A stretch of DNA of 64,000 nucleotides, taken from positions 62,001 to 126,000 of the forward strand of contig JAHDXT010000005.1 in the NCBI GenBank assembly GCA_023384095.1, read 5' to 3'. The notes beneath the pieces were generated by a model. It was not told the origin of the DNA, ran no database searches, and saw nothing but the letters and a program-made list of their open reading frames with translations. The translations under genes were made by a program, and so were the position numbers. This stretch comes from Hyphomicrobiaceae bacterium (GTDB lineage Bacteria > Pseudomonadota > Alphaproteobacteria > Rhizobiales > Hyphomicrobiaceae). This document shows, one piece after another, positions 37,623 through 46,392 of the stretch (its first letter is position 1; every line of letters begins with the position of its first letter).

Positions 37623-38312
37623 CTAATCCGTCGCTTCGCCGAGGCCGGGCGGCGGCGATTCGAGGTCGATTTCGTCCGGCGGGACGAGGCCGAGTGCGAG
37701 CTGGACCGGGCGGAAGGACCGGCGATGGTGCCGGGTGACGCCAAGTCGGTCGATGGCCGCGAAATGCTCGGGCGTCGAGTATCCCTTGTGGCGCTCGAAG
37801 CCGTAGCCGGGGAAGGAGGCGCCGAGCGCGATCATCATCCGGTCGCGGGTCACCTTGGCGACGATGGATGCGGCGGCGATCGACAGGCACTTGGCGTCGC
37901 CCTGGACGATGCAGCGGGTCTCGCAGCCAATTCGTGGCGGGCGGTTGCCGTCGACAAGCGCGACCTGCGGCGCAGGGTCGAGCTGTTTCACGGCCTGCCG
38001 CATGGCCCACAGCGTGGCGTTGAGGATGTTGTGGCGGTCGATGCGCGTGACGCTGGCGACGCCGACGCCGAACCTGGAGGTGGCCGCGATCCTCGCGAAC
38101 AGCTCCTCCCGGACCTCGGGCTCCAAGGTCTTGGAATCGGCGATTCCTGGGGGGATGTTGTCCGGATCGAGGATCACGGCAGCAGCGACGACCGGCCCTG
38201 CGAGCGGGCCGCGCCCGGCCTCGTCGATGCCTGCAACAGGGCCGCCGGTCAGCCGTATGGACACGGCTTCCACCTCGAACGTCGCCCTCGACCCCGAATC
38301 GCTCCCCGTCAT
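37623..38312 (-). CDS. rnhB: Ribonuclease HII
   Basis: RNase HII cuts RNA in RNA-DNA hybrids and starts removal of single ribonucleotides. The 229-residue protein has the catalytic pair D30 and E31 in GIDEAGRGPLAGPV and the third Asp at residue 121 in ALVDGNRPP, followed by SIAAASIVAKVTRDRMM and the substrate motif ERHKGYSTPEHFAAI. The family length is normal, with a short acidic tail. Its stop codon lies just before the CtrA box of ccrM. It follows the radical SAM gene by 32 bases on the same strand. Confidence 0.96.
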   Translation of the reverse strand: MTGSDSGSRATFEVEAVSIRLTGGPVAGIDEAGRGPLAGPVVAAAVILDPDNIPPGIADSKTLEPEVREELFARIAATSRFGVGVASVTRIDRHNILNATLWAMRQAVKQLDPAPQVALVDGNRPPRIGCETRCIVQGDAKCLSIAAASIVAKVTRDRMMIALGASFPGYGFERHKGYSTPEHFAAIDRLGVTRHHRRSFRPVQLALGLVPPDEIDLESPPPGLGEATD

Positions 38313-38344
38313 GGAGCCGAGTGTCTTGGCTCAACGCGGACCTG

Positions 38345-39457
38345 TCAAAGGAGTTGCAGTTGGCCTCCCCTGGGAACGGGCGGCTGGAACAGGTCGGTGC
38401 GCAGCTTCAGCCTGCGCTCGTTCATGCCGAGCCGCTTCAGGGCGAGGCGGAACCGCAGCGCGATCTGATCGGCGTAAGGCCCGCTGCCTCGCTGGCGCAT
38501 GCCGAACTCGGCGGTGTAATCGCGGCCGCCGTGCATCGACTGCAGCAGCCCGATCACCCGACTGGCCCGCTCGGGGAAGTCGGCCGACAGCCACTCCCGG
38601 AACAGCTCCTTGAGCTCCAGCGGCAGCCGCAGGAGAACGTAGCCCGCATCTCTGGCCCCGGCGGCGTGGGCGGCGTCCAGGATGCGCTCGATCTCGCTGT
38701 CGGTGAGCGCCGGAACGATGGGAGCCACCATCACCTGGGTCGGGATGCCTGCGGCGCTCAGCATACGGATGGCATCGAGCCGCCGCTCCGGCGTCGAGGC
38801 GCGAGGCTCCATCCTGCGGGCGATGCGGCGGTCGAGCGTGGTGACCGACACGGCGACCTTGACGAGCCCGCGCCCGGCCATGCGCGCGAGGATGTCGATG
38901 TCGCGGACGACGAGGGCCGACTTGGTCACGATGCCGACCGGGTGGCTCGTGCGGTCGAGCACGTCCAGGATGGCGCGCGTGATGCGGTGCTCGCGCTCGA
39001 TCGGCTGGTATGGGTCGGTCACGGCGCCGAGCGCGATCGTGCTCGCGGCGTATCCGGGCCGTGACAGCTCCTGCTCGAGCAGCCCGGCGCCGTTCGTCTT
39101 GGCATAGAGGATCGTCTCGAAATCGAGGCCGGCCGAGTGGCCGAGGTAGCAGTGGGTCGGCCGCGCATAGCAGTAGGTGCAGCCGTGCTCGCAGCCCCGG
39201 TAGGGGTTGATCGACTTGTCGAAGCTGATGTCGGGGCTGTCGTTGGTCGCGATGATGCTGCGCGCCGGCTCGATACGAACCTCGGTCTTGAACGCCTCGA
39301 GCCCGGCCAGGCTCTCCCAGCCGTCGTCGAAGTCCTCGCGCTTCTCCGTCTCGTAACGGCCGGCCCGGTTCGACTGTGCGCCGCGGCCGCGGCGCCGGCC
39401 GGCATCGACGGGCGGGCCGGAGGTCGGACGAGCGGGGCTCCGTGGTGCAGCCGGCAT
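38345..39457 (-). CDS. PA0069-type radical SAM protein
   Basis: The 370-residue protein has a CX3CX2C cluster motif at C89, C93 and C96 (GCEHGCTYCYARP), the context of the spore-photoproduct-lyase-like, PA0069 branch of radical SAM enzymes. Other motifs are KTNGAGLLEQEL, ALGAVTDPYQPIEREHRITRAIL and TKSALVVRDIDILARM. The branch is common in proteobacteria and its reaction is unknown. The first 40 residues are basic and disordered. It is likely in one transcript with rnhB. Confidence 0.85.
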   Translation of the reverse strand: MPAAPRSPARPTSGPPVDAGRRRGRGAQSNRAGRYETEKREDFDDGWESLAGLEAFKTEVRIEPARSIIATNDSPDISFDKSINPYRGCEHGCTYCYARPTHCYLGHSAGLDFETILYAKTNGAGLLEQELSRPGYAASTIALGAVTDPYQPIEREHRITRAILDVLDRTSHPVGIVTKSALVVRDIDILARMAGRGLVKVAVSVTTLDRRIARRMEPRASTPERRLDAIRMLSAAGIPTQVMVAPIVPALTDSEIERILDAAHAAGARDAGYVLLRLPLELKELFREWLSADFPERASRVIGLLQSMHGGRDYTAEFGMRQRGSGPYADQIALRFRLALKRLGMNERRLKLRTDLFQPPVPRGGQLQLL

Positions 39458-39594
39458 TGCAGGGCGCCTGATCGAATGTGGCCGAACGCCGGGAATATAA
39501 CCGGCTTGACGAACAAATCAAGAACAAACGCACGGCGCCTCCCTCGCCGGCGCTGCGTCGCCTATAAGCTTCAAGCCATGCATCGAGCGGGCCC

Positions 39595-40284
39595 ATGATA
39601 TCGGTCGTCATTCCCACGCTGAACGCGGGATGCGTCCTCGCACCGGCGCTTTCCGCGCTGATCCCTGCCATGGTGGACGGCCTCGTGCGCGAGGTGATCG
39701 TCGCCGATGCCGGCTCGACCGATTGCACGCTGGAGATCGCCGAAGCGGCGGGGACCGAGATCGTGCGCTCCGAGCCGGGGCGCGGCAGCCAGCTCATCGC
39801 CGGCGCCCAGAGGGCACGCTTTCCCTGGCTTCTGTTCCTGCACGCGGACTCCGTGCTCGAGCCTGGCTGGCACGGCGAGGCCTCCGCATTCATCGCGCGC
39901 GTGGAGACCGGCCAGCGACCGCCGGCGGCGGCCGCGTTCCGTTTTGCGCTCGATGACGTCGGCTTCAGGCCGCGGCTCATCGAGGCCGGCGTCTCGCTGC
40001 GTTGCGCGCTGCTGCGGCTCCCTTATGGCGACCAGGGGCTGCTCGTGCCTGCCCGGCTCTATCGCGAAATCGGGGGCTATCGGCCAATGCCGCTGATGGA
40101 GGACGTCGACATGGTCCGCAGGCTCGGCCGCCGGCGGCTCACCATGCTGCGTTCGCGCGCGGTCACCAGCGCGTCGCGCTATCGCCGCGACGGCTACGGG
40201 GCGCGTGTGGTGCGCAATCTGTGCTGTCTCGCGCTCTATTTCATGCGGCTTCCGGTGCAGACGATCGCGCGGCTATACGGCTGA
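39595..40284 (+). CDS. TIGR04283-type family 2 glycosyltransferase
   Basis: The 229-residue protein has a GT2 start SVVIPTLNAGCVLAPALSAL, EVIVADAGSTDCTLEIA, the nucleotide-binding GRGSQLIAGAQRARFPWLLFLHADS with an HAD variant of the DxD motif, and a C-terminal MEDVDMVRRLGRRRL. Small transferases of this type often sit with the TIGR04282 group, as here with one gene in between. The acceptor is unknown. Confidence 0.85.
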   Translation: MISVVIPTLNAGCVLAPALSALIPAMVDGLVREVIVADAGSTDCTLEIAEAAGTEIVRSEPGRGSQLIAGAQRARFPWLLFLHADSVLEPGWHGEASAFIARVETGQRPPAAAAFRFALDDVGFRPRLIEAGVSLRCALLRLPYGDQGLLVPARLYREIGGYRPMPLMEDVDMVRRLGRRRLTMLRSRAVTSASRYRRDGYGARVVRNLCCLALYFMRLPVQTIARLYG

Positions 40285-40408
40285 TCCCGTTTTCAAAACT
40301 GCGTGATGCGGCGTCATCTGCTTTTCCTTGGGCGGTCAGGCAGGTAGGCTCCCCGGCACAGAAATCCCAACCGCAACAGTGTGGGCAGTCCGGCCCCGAG
40401 GAGCAGCC

Positions 40409-41383
40409 ATGACAGTGTTGTCCCGCCGCAGTTTCGTCGTTTCCGCAGCCGCCGCTTCGGCCGCCTTCGGCCTCGATGGACCGCTGGCCTTCATCAGGCC
40501 CGCGGGAGCGCAGATGGCGGGTGCCAATCCGCCGAAGTTCGCGCGGTTCAAGGTCGGCGACACGGAGGTGACACAGCTCTATGACGGCATCTGGCAGAAG
40601 GCTCACGACCCGGGCTTCATCAAGAACGCCAGCCTCGAGGACACCAAGAAGGCCCTGCGGGACGGCAATCTGACCGATGCCCACGTGCCGATCACCTTCA
40701 CCATCACGGTGGTCAGGAGCGGCGGCAGGACGGTAATGTTCGATTCCGGGACCGGCGGCCAGATGGCGCCGTCCGCAGGGCTGATGATGCGGGAGAGCAT
40801 GCAGGCCGCGGGGATCGACCCGAAGAGCATCTCGACGATCGTGATGACGCATTTCCACCCCGATCACATCTTCGGGCTGATGGCCATAGACACCAACGCG
40901 CAGGTCTTCCCCGACGCCGAGATCGTCGTGCCTGCGAGCGAGTACAAGTACTGGACCGACCCTGGTCTGATCGCGAGCCTGCCCGAGGCCCGCCAGGGTC
41001 TGGCCAAGCGCATCCAGGCCACCTTCCCTTCGTGGAAGAACGTCCGGCAGGTCGAGGACGGCAAGGAGGCTGCGCCGGGCATCACCTCGGTCGCGAGCAA
41101 CGGCCACACGCCCGGCCATACGAGCTATCTCGTCGGCTCCGGCAGCGGTCAGCTCATGGTGCTCGGCGACGTGGCCAACGTCCCGGCGCTGTTCGTCCGC
41201 AACCCCGGCTGGCACGCCTCCTTCGACCAGGATGCCGCGATGGCGGAGATGACCCGCCGCAAGATGTTCGACCGCGTCGTGGCGGACAAGACAACCATCT
41301 CGGGCTATCACTTCGGCATGCCTGGCGCCGGCAGCATCGCCAAGGACGGCAGCGGCTACGCCTATACGCCGGTTTCCGGCTGA
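40409..41383 (+). CDS. Tat-exported MBL-fold metallo-hydrolase
   Basis: The 324-residue protein begins with a twin-arginine signal (LSRRSFVVSAAAASAAFG) and so is probably folded with its metals before export to the periplasm. The zinc-binding signature TIVMTHFHPDHIFG is followed by a second His in SNGHTPGHTSYL and an Asp in LMVLGDVANV, the pattern of the beta-lactamase fold. It is closest in feel to lactonase/alkylsulfatase-like members of unknown substrate. GAGGAG precedes the ATG. It lies between two glycosyltransferase-type genes. Confidence 0.87.
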   Translation: MTVLSRRSFVVSAAAASAAFGLDGPLAFIRPAGAQMAGANPPKFARFKVGDTEVTQLYDGIWQKAHDPGFIKNASLEDTKKALRDGNLTDAHVPITFTITVVRSGGRTVMFDSGTGGQMAPSAGLMMRESMQAAGIDPKSISTIVMTHFHPDHIFGLMAIDTNAQVFPDAEIVVPASEYKYWTDPGLIASLPEARQGLAKRIQATFPSWKNVRQVEDGKEAAPGITSVASNGHTPGHTSYLVGSGSGQLMVLGDVANVPALFVRNPGWHASFDQDAAMAEMTRRKMFDRVVADKTTISGYHFGMPGAGSIAKDGSGYAYTPVSG

Positions 41384-41405
41384 CGCCCGGCCCGGCCGAG
41401 CCGGC

Positions 41406-42104
41406 ATGAGGCTGCCCGGGAGACTGCCCCGCGAGGCGCCGCGCAGAGGTGCGGCGCCGTTTCGCTGCCGGCTCGTCGTCATGGCCAAGGTCCCGCAGGC
41501 AGGTCGGGTGAAGACGCGCCTCGCCGGCGAGATCGGCGCCGTCCGGGCGACTTGGTTCTATCGGCATACGGCTGCCGCCGTTCTGGCCAGGCTCTCAGCA
41601 TGCAGATCCTGGCAGACGGTGCTGGCGGTAGCGCCAGACGCCGGCGTGGCCCACCCCTTCTGGCCTCGCAATATCATGCGCGTTCCACAGGGCGGCGGCG
41701 ATATCGGCGAGCGCATGCGGCGGGCGATGCGCCTGAAGCTGCGCGGCCCGGTCGTCGTCATCGGCACCGACATACCGGCGGTCCGCCCGTCCCATATCGC
41801 AGCCGCCTTCAGGGCGCTCGGCGGCAGCGATGCGGTGTTCGGCCCCGCCGCCGACGGCGGCTATTGGCTCGCCGGACAGAGGCGCAGGCCACGTGATCTG
41901 GAGCTGTTCGGACACGTCCGCTGGTCGAGCCCGCATGCGCTCAGCGACACGCTCCGCGGCCTCCGCGGCCGTCGCATCGCGACCGTCGCAACGCTGAGCG
42001 ACGTCGACAATGCCGATGAGCTGCGCAAGGTCGTCGCGTGGTGCGGCCGGCGGGTGCTGCCGGTGCAGGCCGGCAAGCAGCTCGCTCGAGAATGCTCTGA
42101 ATAA
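41406..42104 (+). CDS. TIGR04282-type glycosyltransferase
   Basis: The 232-residue protein has the pattern of the small DUF2064 / TIGR04282 nucleotidyl- or glycosyltransferase-like family: VMAKVPQAGRVKTRLAGEIG, GGGDIGERMRRAMRL, VVIGTDIPAVRPSHI and AVFGPAADGGYWLAGQRR. Its N-terminus has about 25 extra basic residues before the family start. The gene begins 22 bases after the MBL hydrolase, so the two are probably co-transcribed. Substrates are unknown. Confidence 0.8.
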   Translation: MRLPGRLPREAPRRGAAPFRCRLVVMAKVPQAGRVKTRLAGEIGAVRATWFYRHTAAAVLARLSACRSWQTVLAVAPDAGVAHPFWPRNIMRVPQGGGDIGERMRRAMRLKLRGPVVVIGTDIPAVRPSHIAAAFRALGGSDAVFGPAADGGYWLAGQRRRPRDLELFGHVRWSSPHALSDTLRGLRGRRIATVATLSDVDNADELRKVVAWCGRRVLPVQAGKQLARECSE

Positions 42105-42161
42105 CCGAGACTCCTCTGTTGACGTGTCATATCATGGCCACGGGGAGTAAGAGGTCGTGTC

Positions 42162-42827
42162 ATGATGCAAGCATCGCCGCAGGTTACTGCGGCGCAGGTT
42201 CTCGACGCCGGCCGGCGGGCCGAGGCCGACGGGCGTATCGAGTACGCCATCCAGTTCTATCGTCATTTGGCGGATCATCATTCCGGCGCTCCGGAAGCCG
42301 CTGCTGCCCGCGATGCGCTGTTGCGGCTCAAGCGCCGGTCCGTAAATGGCCCGGAAGCGGCGGCGGCCACCCGGACCGGCAGTCCGCCGCCGCTGCGCGC
42401 CTCGGGCAATCGCGCCCTGACCGAAATGCCGCGCGTCGAGCAGGCGGTCAGACGGGGGCCGATCCGCATCGCGCCCGTCGGAACCGCGCAGCCTGCCCCT
42501 CCGCTCGAGGTGCCGGAGCCGGTCCGGGCGTATCTCACAGGCCGCCTGATCGCGCATCTGCTGTCAGCCGTCGGCATCCTTCTTGTCCTCGCGGGCGTGC
42601 TGGCGGCTGTGGCGGCGGTCGCGCCTGCGGATCTCGTCGCCAGGATGCCTGGCGGGCTGCTGTCCGCAGGCCATCCGCTCGCGGGCCCCGTCGCCGCCGT
42701 GAGCGGCATCGTGCTCGTATTCTGGAGCCAGCTCGCCCGCGCCATTTTCGACATCGCCAGATCGACCCGCGACCTGGCGGCGATCGAGCGGGCCAAGGCG
42801 GAGCACGCGAACGAGGCGATGCGCTGA
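42162..42827 (+). CDS. Membrane protein with short TPR-like N-terminus
   Basis: I do not recognise a known family. Residues 1-55 (VTAAQVLDAGRRAEADGRIEYAIQFYRHLADHH) look like a single TPR-type helical pair. A Pro- and Ala-rich linker follows, then two membrane helices at about residues 128-150 and 165-190, and a charged helical tail. The orientation and function are unknown. Two ATGs stand side by side at the start. It is convergent with moaB. Confidence 0.6.
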   Translation: MMQASPQVTAAQVLDAGRRAEADGRIEYAIQFYRHLADHHSGAPEAAAARDALLRLKRRSVNGPEAAAATRTGSPPPLRASGNRALTEMPRVEQAVRRGPIRIAPVGTAQPAPPLEVPEPVRAYLTGRLIAHLLSAVGILLVLAGVLAAVAAVAPADLVARMPGGLLSAGHPLAGPVAAVSGIVLVFWSQLARAIFDIARSTRDLAAIERAKAEHANEAMR

Positions 42828-42845
42828 GTCCGGAGCCGTCCTGCC

Positions 42846-43394
42846 TCAACCGCCGCGGCCGTTCCGGTGCTCGCCCAGCCGCGGCATGATCTCGACGAGA
42901 TTGCAGGGCCGGTAGCGGTTGTCGAGCTGCCATTGCAGGATGCCGGTCCAGGCGTCGCGGCAGGCGCCGGGCGAGCCGGGCAGGCAGAAGACAAAAGTCT
43001 CCTGCGCCAGCCCGGCGCAGGCGCGGGACTGGATCGTCGAGGTCTCGATCTTCTGGAACGAGAGCATGTGAAAGACGGTCGAGAAGCCGTCGATCTCCTT
43101 GTCGAACAGCGGCTTCACGGCTTCCGGCGTGACGTCGCGGCCGGTGAAGCCGGTGCCGCCCGTGGTGAGGACGACGTCGATTTCCGGGTCGGCGATCCAG
43201 CCCAGCACGCGGGCGCGGATGTGAGCGATGTCGTCCTTGACGATCGCCCGCCCGGCGAGCCTGTGGCCGGCCTTTTCGATCAGCTCCGCCAGGGTTGCGC
43301 CCGATCTGTCGTCCGCCAGCTCGCGGCTGTCGGAAACGGTGAGCACCGCGATCGAAACTGGGATGAACGGGCGCGATTCGTCGATCCTGGCCAT
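42846..43394 (-). CDS. moaB: Molybdenum cofactor biosynthesis protein MoaB
   Basis: The 182-residue protein has the MoaB/MogA fold: [52 protein letters not shown] for molybdopterin binding and [14 protein letters not shown] near the C-terminus. It acts in the adenylation step for molybdopterin before metal insertion, the role of MogA/MoaB in bacteria. AAGGAG lies upstream of the ATG. It is followed upstream by the uracil-DNA glycosylase gene on the same strand, 29 bases away. Confidence 0.94.
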   Translation of the reverse strand: MARIDESRPFIPVSIAVLTVSDSRELADDRSGATLAELIEKAGHRLAGRAIVKDDIAHIRARVLGWIADPEIDVVLTTGGTGFTGRDVTPEAVKPLFDKEIDGFSTVFHMLSFQKIETSTIQSRACAGLAQETFVFCLPGSPGACRDAWTGILQWQLDNRYRPCNLVEIMPRLGEHRNGRGG

Positions 43395-43423
43395 TGCCGC
43401 GAAGCTCCTTCGATGCCCTGACT

Positions 43424-44311
43424 CTAGCTCGAACCGTTGCCGGCCGCACCGGGCCGAGCGCCTTCGTCGAGCCGCGCGCGGACGGCCAGCAGGTCGCGCC
43501 AGGCGAGGCGCTTGGTCGACGGTGTCCGGAGCAGGTAGGCCGGATGCAGCGTGGCCATGGTCGGGATCCTGCGGCCTGCGATCTCGACCTGGCGCCACTT
43601 GCCGCGGACCCGGAGAATGCCTTCCGAGACCCCGAGCACATGCTTGGCCGCAACCGCGCCAAGCAGCAGCAGCATGTCCGGCTGGACGAGCTCGATCTGG
43701 CGCATGACGAATGGCCGGCAGGCCAGCACCTCCTGCGGGGTCGGCGTACGGTTGCCTGGCGGCCGCCAGTAGACCACGTTGGTGATATGCACGTCCGCCT
43801 CGCCGAGGCCGATGGCGGCCAGCATGCGGTCGAGCAATTGACCGGCGCGGCCGACGAACGGCTTGCCTTCGAGATCCTCCTCCCGGCCCGGCGCCTCGCC
43901 GATGACCATCAGGCGCGCCTGGGGCGCGCCGCGATAGAAGCACAGGTTCTTGGCCGTGGCGCGCAGCGCGCAGCCCTCGAAGCCGTCGAGCGCCGCGCGC
44001 AGCTCCTCGATGGTGCGGGCAGAGCGGGTCGCCGACCTCGCGGCATCCTCGGCCTCGGCGGACGGCATCGCGGCGAAGCTACGCGCCGGCACGGCGGTGG
44101 CCGGGGCCCGCGCCTCCAGGCCGGCACCACGTGGGGCAGGTCCGCTCCGCCGCGCCGCATCTGGTGCCGGCGGGTCCGGCTCGCGCTCACGGATGGGTCG
44201 ATCGCCCCGTGCCAGCCAGTCGATCGGCTCGCTGGCGAGCGCGTCGGTCACGCCCATGTCGCGGTACCACGCGAGGAGCGCGAGCAGGCGGGGATCAGGG
44301 CGATGCTCCAT
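43424..44311 (-). CDS. Family-4-like uracil-DNA glycosylase, Rhizobiales type
   Basis: The 295-residue protein has the UDG motif A GEAPGREEDLEGKPFVGRAGQLLD, TNVVYWRPPGNRTPTPQEVLACRPF and the motif B TLHPAYLLRTPSTKR. The N-terminal iron-sulfur ligand pair CxxC of family 4 is not intact: only one Cys is followed by ALR, with Arg where the second Cys would be, and the spacing to GEAPG is three residues shorter than in thermophilic enzymes. I recall that a UDG of this kind without a cluster has been described in Bradyrhizobium. About 100 N-terminal residues are Pro/Ala-rich and probably disordered. Confidence 0.88.
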   Translation of the reverse strand: MEHRPDPRLLALLAWYRDMGVTDALASEPIDWLARGDRPIREREPDPPAPDAARRSGPAPRGAGLEARAPATAVPARSFAAMPSAEAEDAARSATRSARTIEELRAALDGFEGCALRATAKNLCFYRGAPQARLMVIGEAPGREEDLEGKPFVGRAGQLLDRMLAAIGLGEADVHITNVVYWRPPGNRTPTPQEVLACRPFVMRQIELVQPDMLLLLGAVAAKHVLGVSEGILRVRGKWRQVEIAGRRIPTMATLHPAYLLRTPSTKRLAWRDLLAVRARLDEGARPGAAGNGSS

Positions 44312-44452
44312 GGCTGCAATCTAGTTGAAACGGACATGATTGCGAGGGCTCTTGTCGCACGGCCCGGCAAAGTCGCCGCGAACCCTTGACGCGTCGTCGA
44401 AACGCGGGCCGTAATCCCCGCCGTCACAGGCGATTGCGGGATACCCTGAACA

Positions 44453-46135
44453 ATGGCACGCGAGCCAGAGCAGCTACCGCCGCGCGAGGCGATGGAGTTC
44501 GATGTGGTGATCGTCGGCGCCGGCCCTGCCGGTCTCGCCGCGGCCATCCGGCTGCGACAGCTCGCGCTGGCGGACGGCGTCGACATCTCGGTCGTGGTGC
44601 TGGAGAAGGGCTCGGAGGTCGGCGCCCATATCCTGTCGGGCGCAGTCATCGACCCGATCGGCCTCGATGCCCTCATTCCGGACTGGAAGGAGCGGGGCGC
44701 GCCGGTGACCACGCCCGTGACCGAGGACCGGTTCCTCTATCTCGGCCCCGCGGGCGAGCTGAAGCTGCCCAACTTCCTCATGCCGCCGCTGATGAACAAT
44801 CACGGCAACTACATCGTCAGTCTCGGCAACGTGGTGCGCTGGCTCGGGGAGCAGGCGGCCGAGCTCGGGGTCGAGGTCTATCCGGGGTTCGCGGCCACCG
44901 AGGTTCTGACGGACGAGAGCGGCGCCGTCATCGGTGTCGCCACGGGCGACATGGGCGTCGGCAGGGACGGCCAGCCGAAGGACAGCTTCACGCGCGGCGT
45001 GGAATTGAGAGGCAAGTACACGCTGATAGCGGAAGGCGCGCACGGCTCCCTTTCGAAGCAGCTCATCAAGGACTTCGGTCTCAGAGATGCATCCAACCCG
45101 CAGAAGTACGGCATCGGTCTCAAGGAGCTGTGGGAGGTCAGCCCCGAACGGCACCGCCCGGGACTTGTCCAGCACACCTTCGGCTGGCCGCTCGACAATC
45201 GCACCGGCGGCGGCTCGTTCCTCTATCACTACGGGGAGAACCTGGTCGCGGTCGGCTTCGTCGTGCATCTCAATTACGAGAACCCGTACCTGTCGCCCTA
45301 CGACGAGTTCCAGCGGTTCAAGACGCACCCCGTGATCCGGCCTCATCTCGAGGGCGGCAAGCGCATCGGCTATGGCGCGCGAGCGATCACGGAGGGCGGC
45401 TGGCAGTCGCTGCCGAGGCTCGCATTCCCAGGCGGGGCCCTGCTCGGGTGTGCGGCGGGCATGGTCAACGTCCCCCGCATCAAGGGCAGCCACAACGCCA
45501 TCCTGTCCGGCATGCATGCCGCCGATGCGGTCTCGGATGCGCTGAAGGCCGGTCGCGAGCACGACACGCTGGAGGCCTACGAGGAGGCCGTCATCACGGG
45601 CCCGATCGCGCGCGACTTGAGGGCGGTGCGCAACGCCAAGCCGCTGTGGTCGCGGCTCGGCACCTTTGCCGGCATCGCGCTGGGCGGCATCGACATGTGG
45701 CTGAACACAATCATCCCGGGCACCGGGCTCGGCTTCACGCTGCGGCACGGCAAGCCCGATCACGCCACGCTGAAGAAGGCGGCGAAATCGCAGCCCATCG
45801 ACTATCCGAAGCCCGACGGCGTTCTGACCTTCGACAAGATGACGGACCTGTCCTTCTCAGGCACCAACCACGAGGAGGACCAGCCGGTCCACCTGGTCCT
45901 GCAGGACCCGAGCATCCCGATCGCGGTCAACCTGCCGGAGTACGCCGAGCCGGCGCAGCGCTATTGCCCGGCAGGCGTCTACGAGGTGGTGGCGGACCGG
46001 AACGGCAAGCCCCGCTTCCAGATCAACGCGCAGAACTGCGTGCACTGCAAGACGTGCGACATCAAGGACCCCAGCCAGAACATCAACTGGGTGCCGCCCG
46101 AGGGCGGCGGTGGGCCGAACTACGCTGGGATGTGA
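44453..46135 (+). CDS. Electron transfer flavoprotein-ubiquinone oxidoreductase
   Basis: ETF-QO takes electrons from reduced ETF and passes them to ubiquinone at the inner membrane. The 560-residue protein has the FAD motif VVIVGAGPAGLAAAIRL, the membrane-facing region with GSEVGAHILSGAVIDP, and the C-terminal [4Fe-4S] motif with CVHCKTCDIKDPSQNINWVPPEGG and an upstream YCPAGVYE cysteine. Length is normal. The C-terminal ten residues and the stop codon fall within the first unit of a tandem repeat. etfB, etfA and a 3-hydroxyacyl-CoA dehydrogenase are 5.6 kb away, so the parts of one electron path are all in the window. Confidence 0.97.
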   Translation: MAREPEQLPPREAMEFDVVIVGAGPAGLAAAIRLRQLALADGVDISVVVLEKGSEVGAHILSGAVIDPIGLDALIPDWKERGAPVTTPVTEDRFLYLGPAGELKLPNFLMPPLMNNHGNYIVSLGNVVRWLGEQAAELGVEVYPGFAATEVLTDESGAVIGVATGDMGVGRDGQPKDSFTRGVELRGKYTLIAEGAHGSLSKQLIKDFGLRDASNPQKYGIGLKELWEVSPERHRPGLVQHTFGWPLDNRTGGGSFLYHYGENLVAVGFVVHLNYENPYLSPYDEFQRFKTHPVIRPHLEGGKRIGYGARAITEGGWQSLPRLAFPGGALLGCAAGMVNVPRIKGSHNAILSGMHAADAVSDALKAGREHDTLEAYEEAVITGPIARDLRAVRNAKPLWSRLGTFAGIALGGIDMWLNTIIPGTGLGFTLRHGKPDHATLKKAAKSQPIDYPKPDGVLTFDKMTDLSFSGTNHEEDQPVHLVLQDPSIPIAVNLPEYAEPAQRYCPAGVYEVVADRNGKPRFQINAQNCVHCKTCDIKDPSQNINWVPPEGGGGPNYAGM

Positions 46136-46392
46136 GAAGACGGGACGGCTGGCGCACCGCCGAGCCGCCCTCAAAAGCAAAGAGTCGGGCGGCGGCGGGC
46201 CGAACTACTCCGGGATGTGATGAAGACAGGACGGCTGGCGCGACGCCGAGCCGCCCTCAAAAGCAAAGAGTCGGGCGGCGGCGGGCCGAACTACTCCGGG
46301 ATGTGATGAAGACAGGACGGCTGGCGCGACGCCGAGCCGCCCTCAAAAGCAAAGAGTCGGGCGGCGGCGGGCCGAACTATGCTGGGATGTGA
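46102..46392. repeat. Tandem 85/86-bp repeat built from the 3' end of the ETF-QO gene
   Basis: Four starts of the unit are at 46102, 46187, 46273 and 46359, giving periods of 85, 86 and 86; the fourth is partial. Each copy begins with the last 31 to 34 coding bases of the ETF-QO gene (encoding GGGGPNY-A/S-GM and stop) and continues with the same downstream 50-odd bases. Units two and three are identical; the first and last encode PNYAGM, the inner two PNYSGM. At each junction GCCGCCC and GGGCGGC form a seven-base inverted repeat with a 16-base loop. Confidence 0.97.

Noticed and set aside
44386-46392. Alternative long frame over etfQO that ends in SGGGGPNYAGM at the last repeat copy
   Set aside because: The frame is out of phase with the real protein. 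The matching end comes from the repeat itself, not from a second gene.
46102-46392. CRISPR array
   Set aside because: The repeats are head-to-tail without unique spacers and include coding sequence of etfQO; no cas gene is present.
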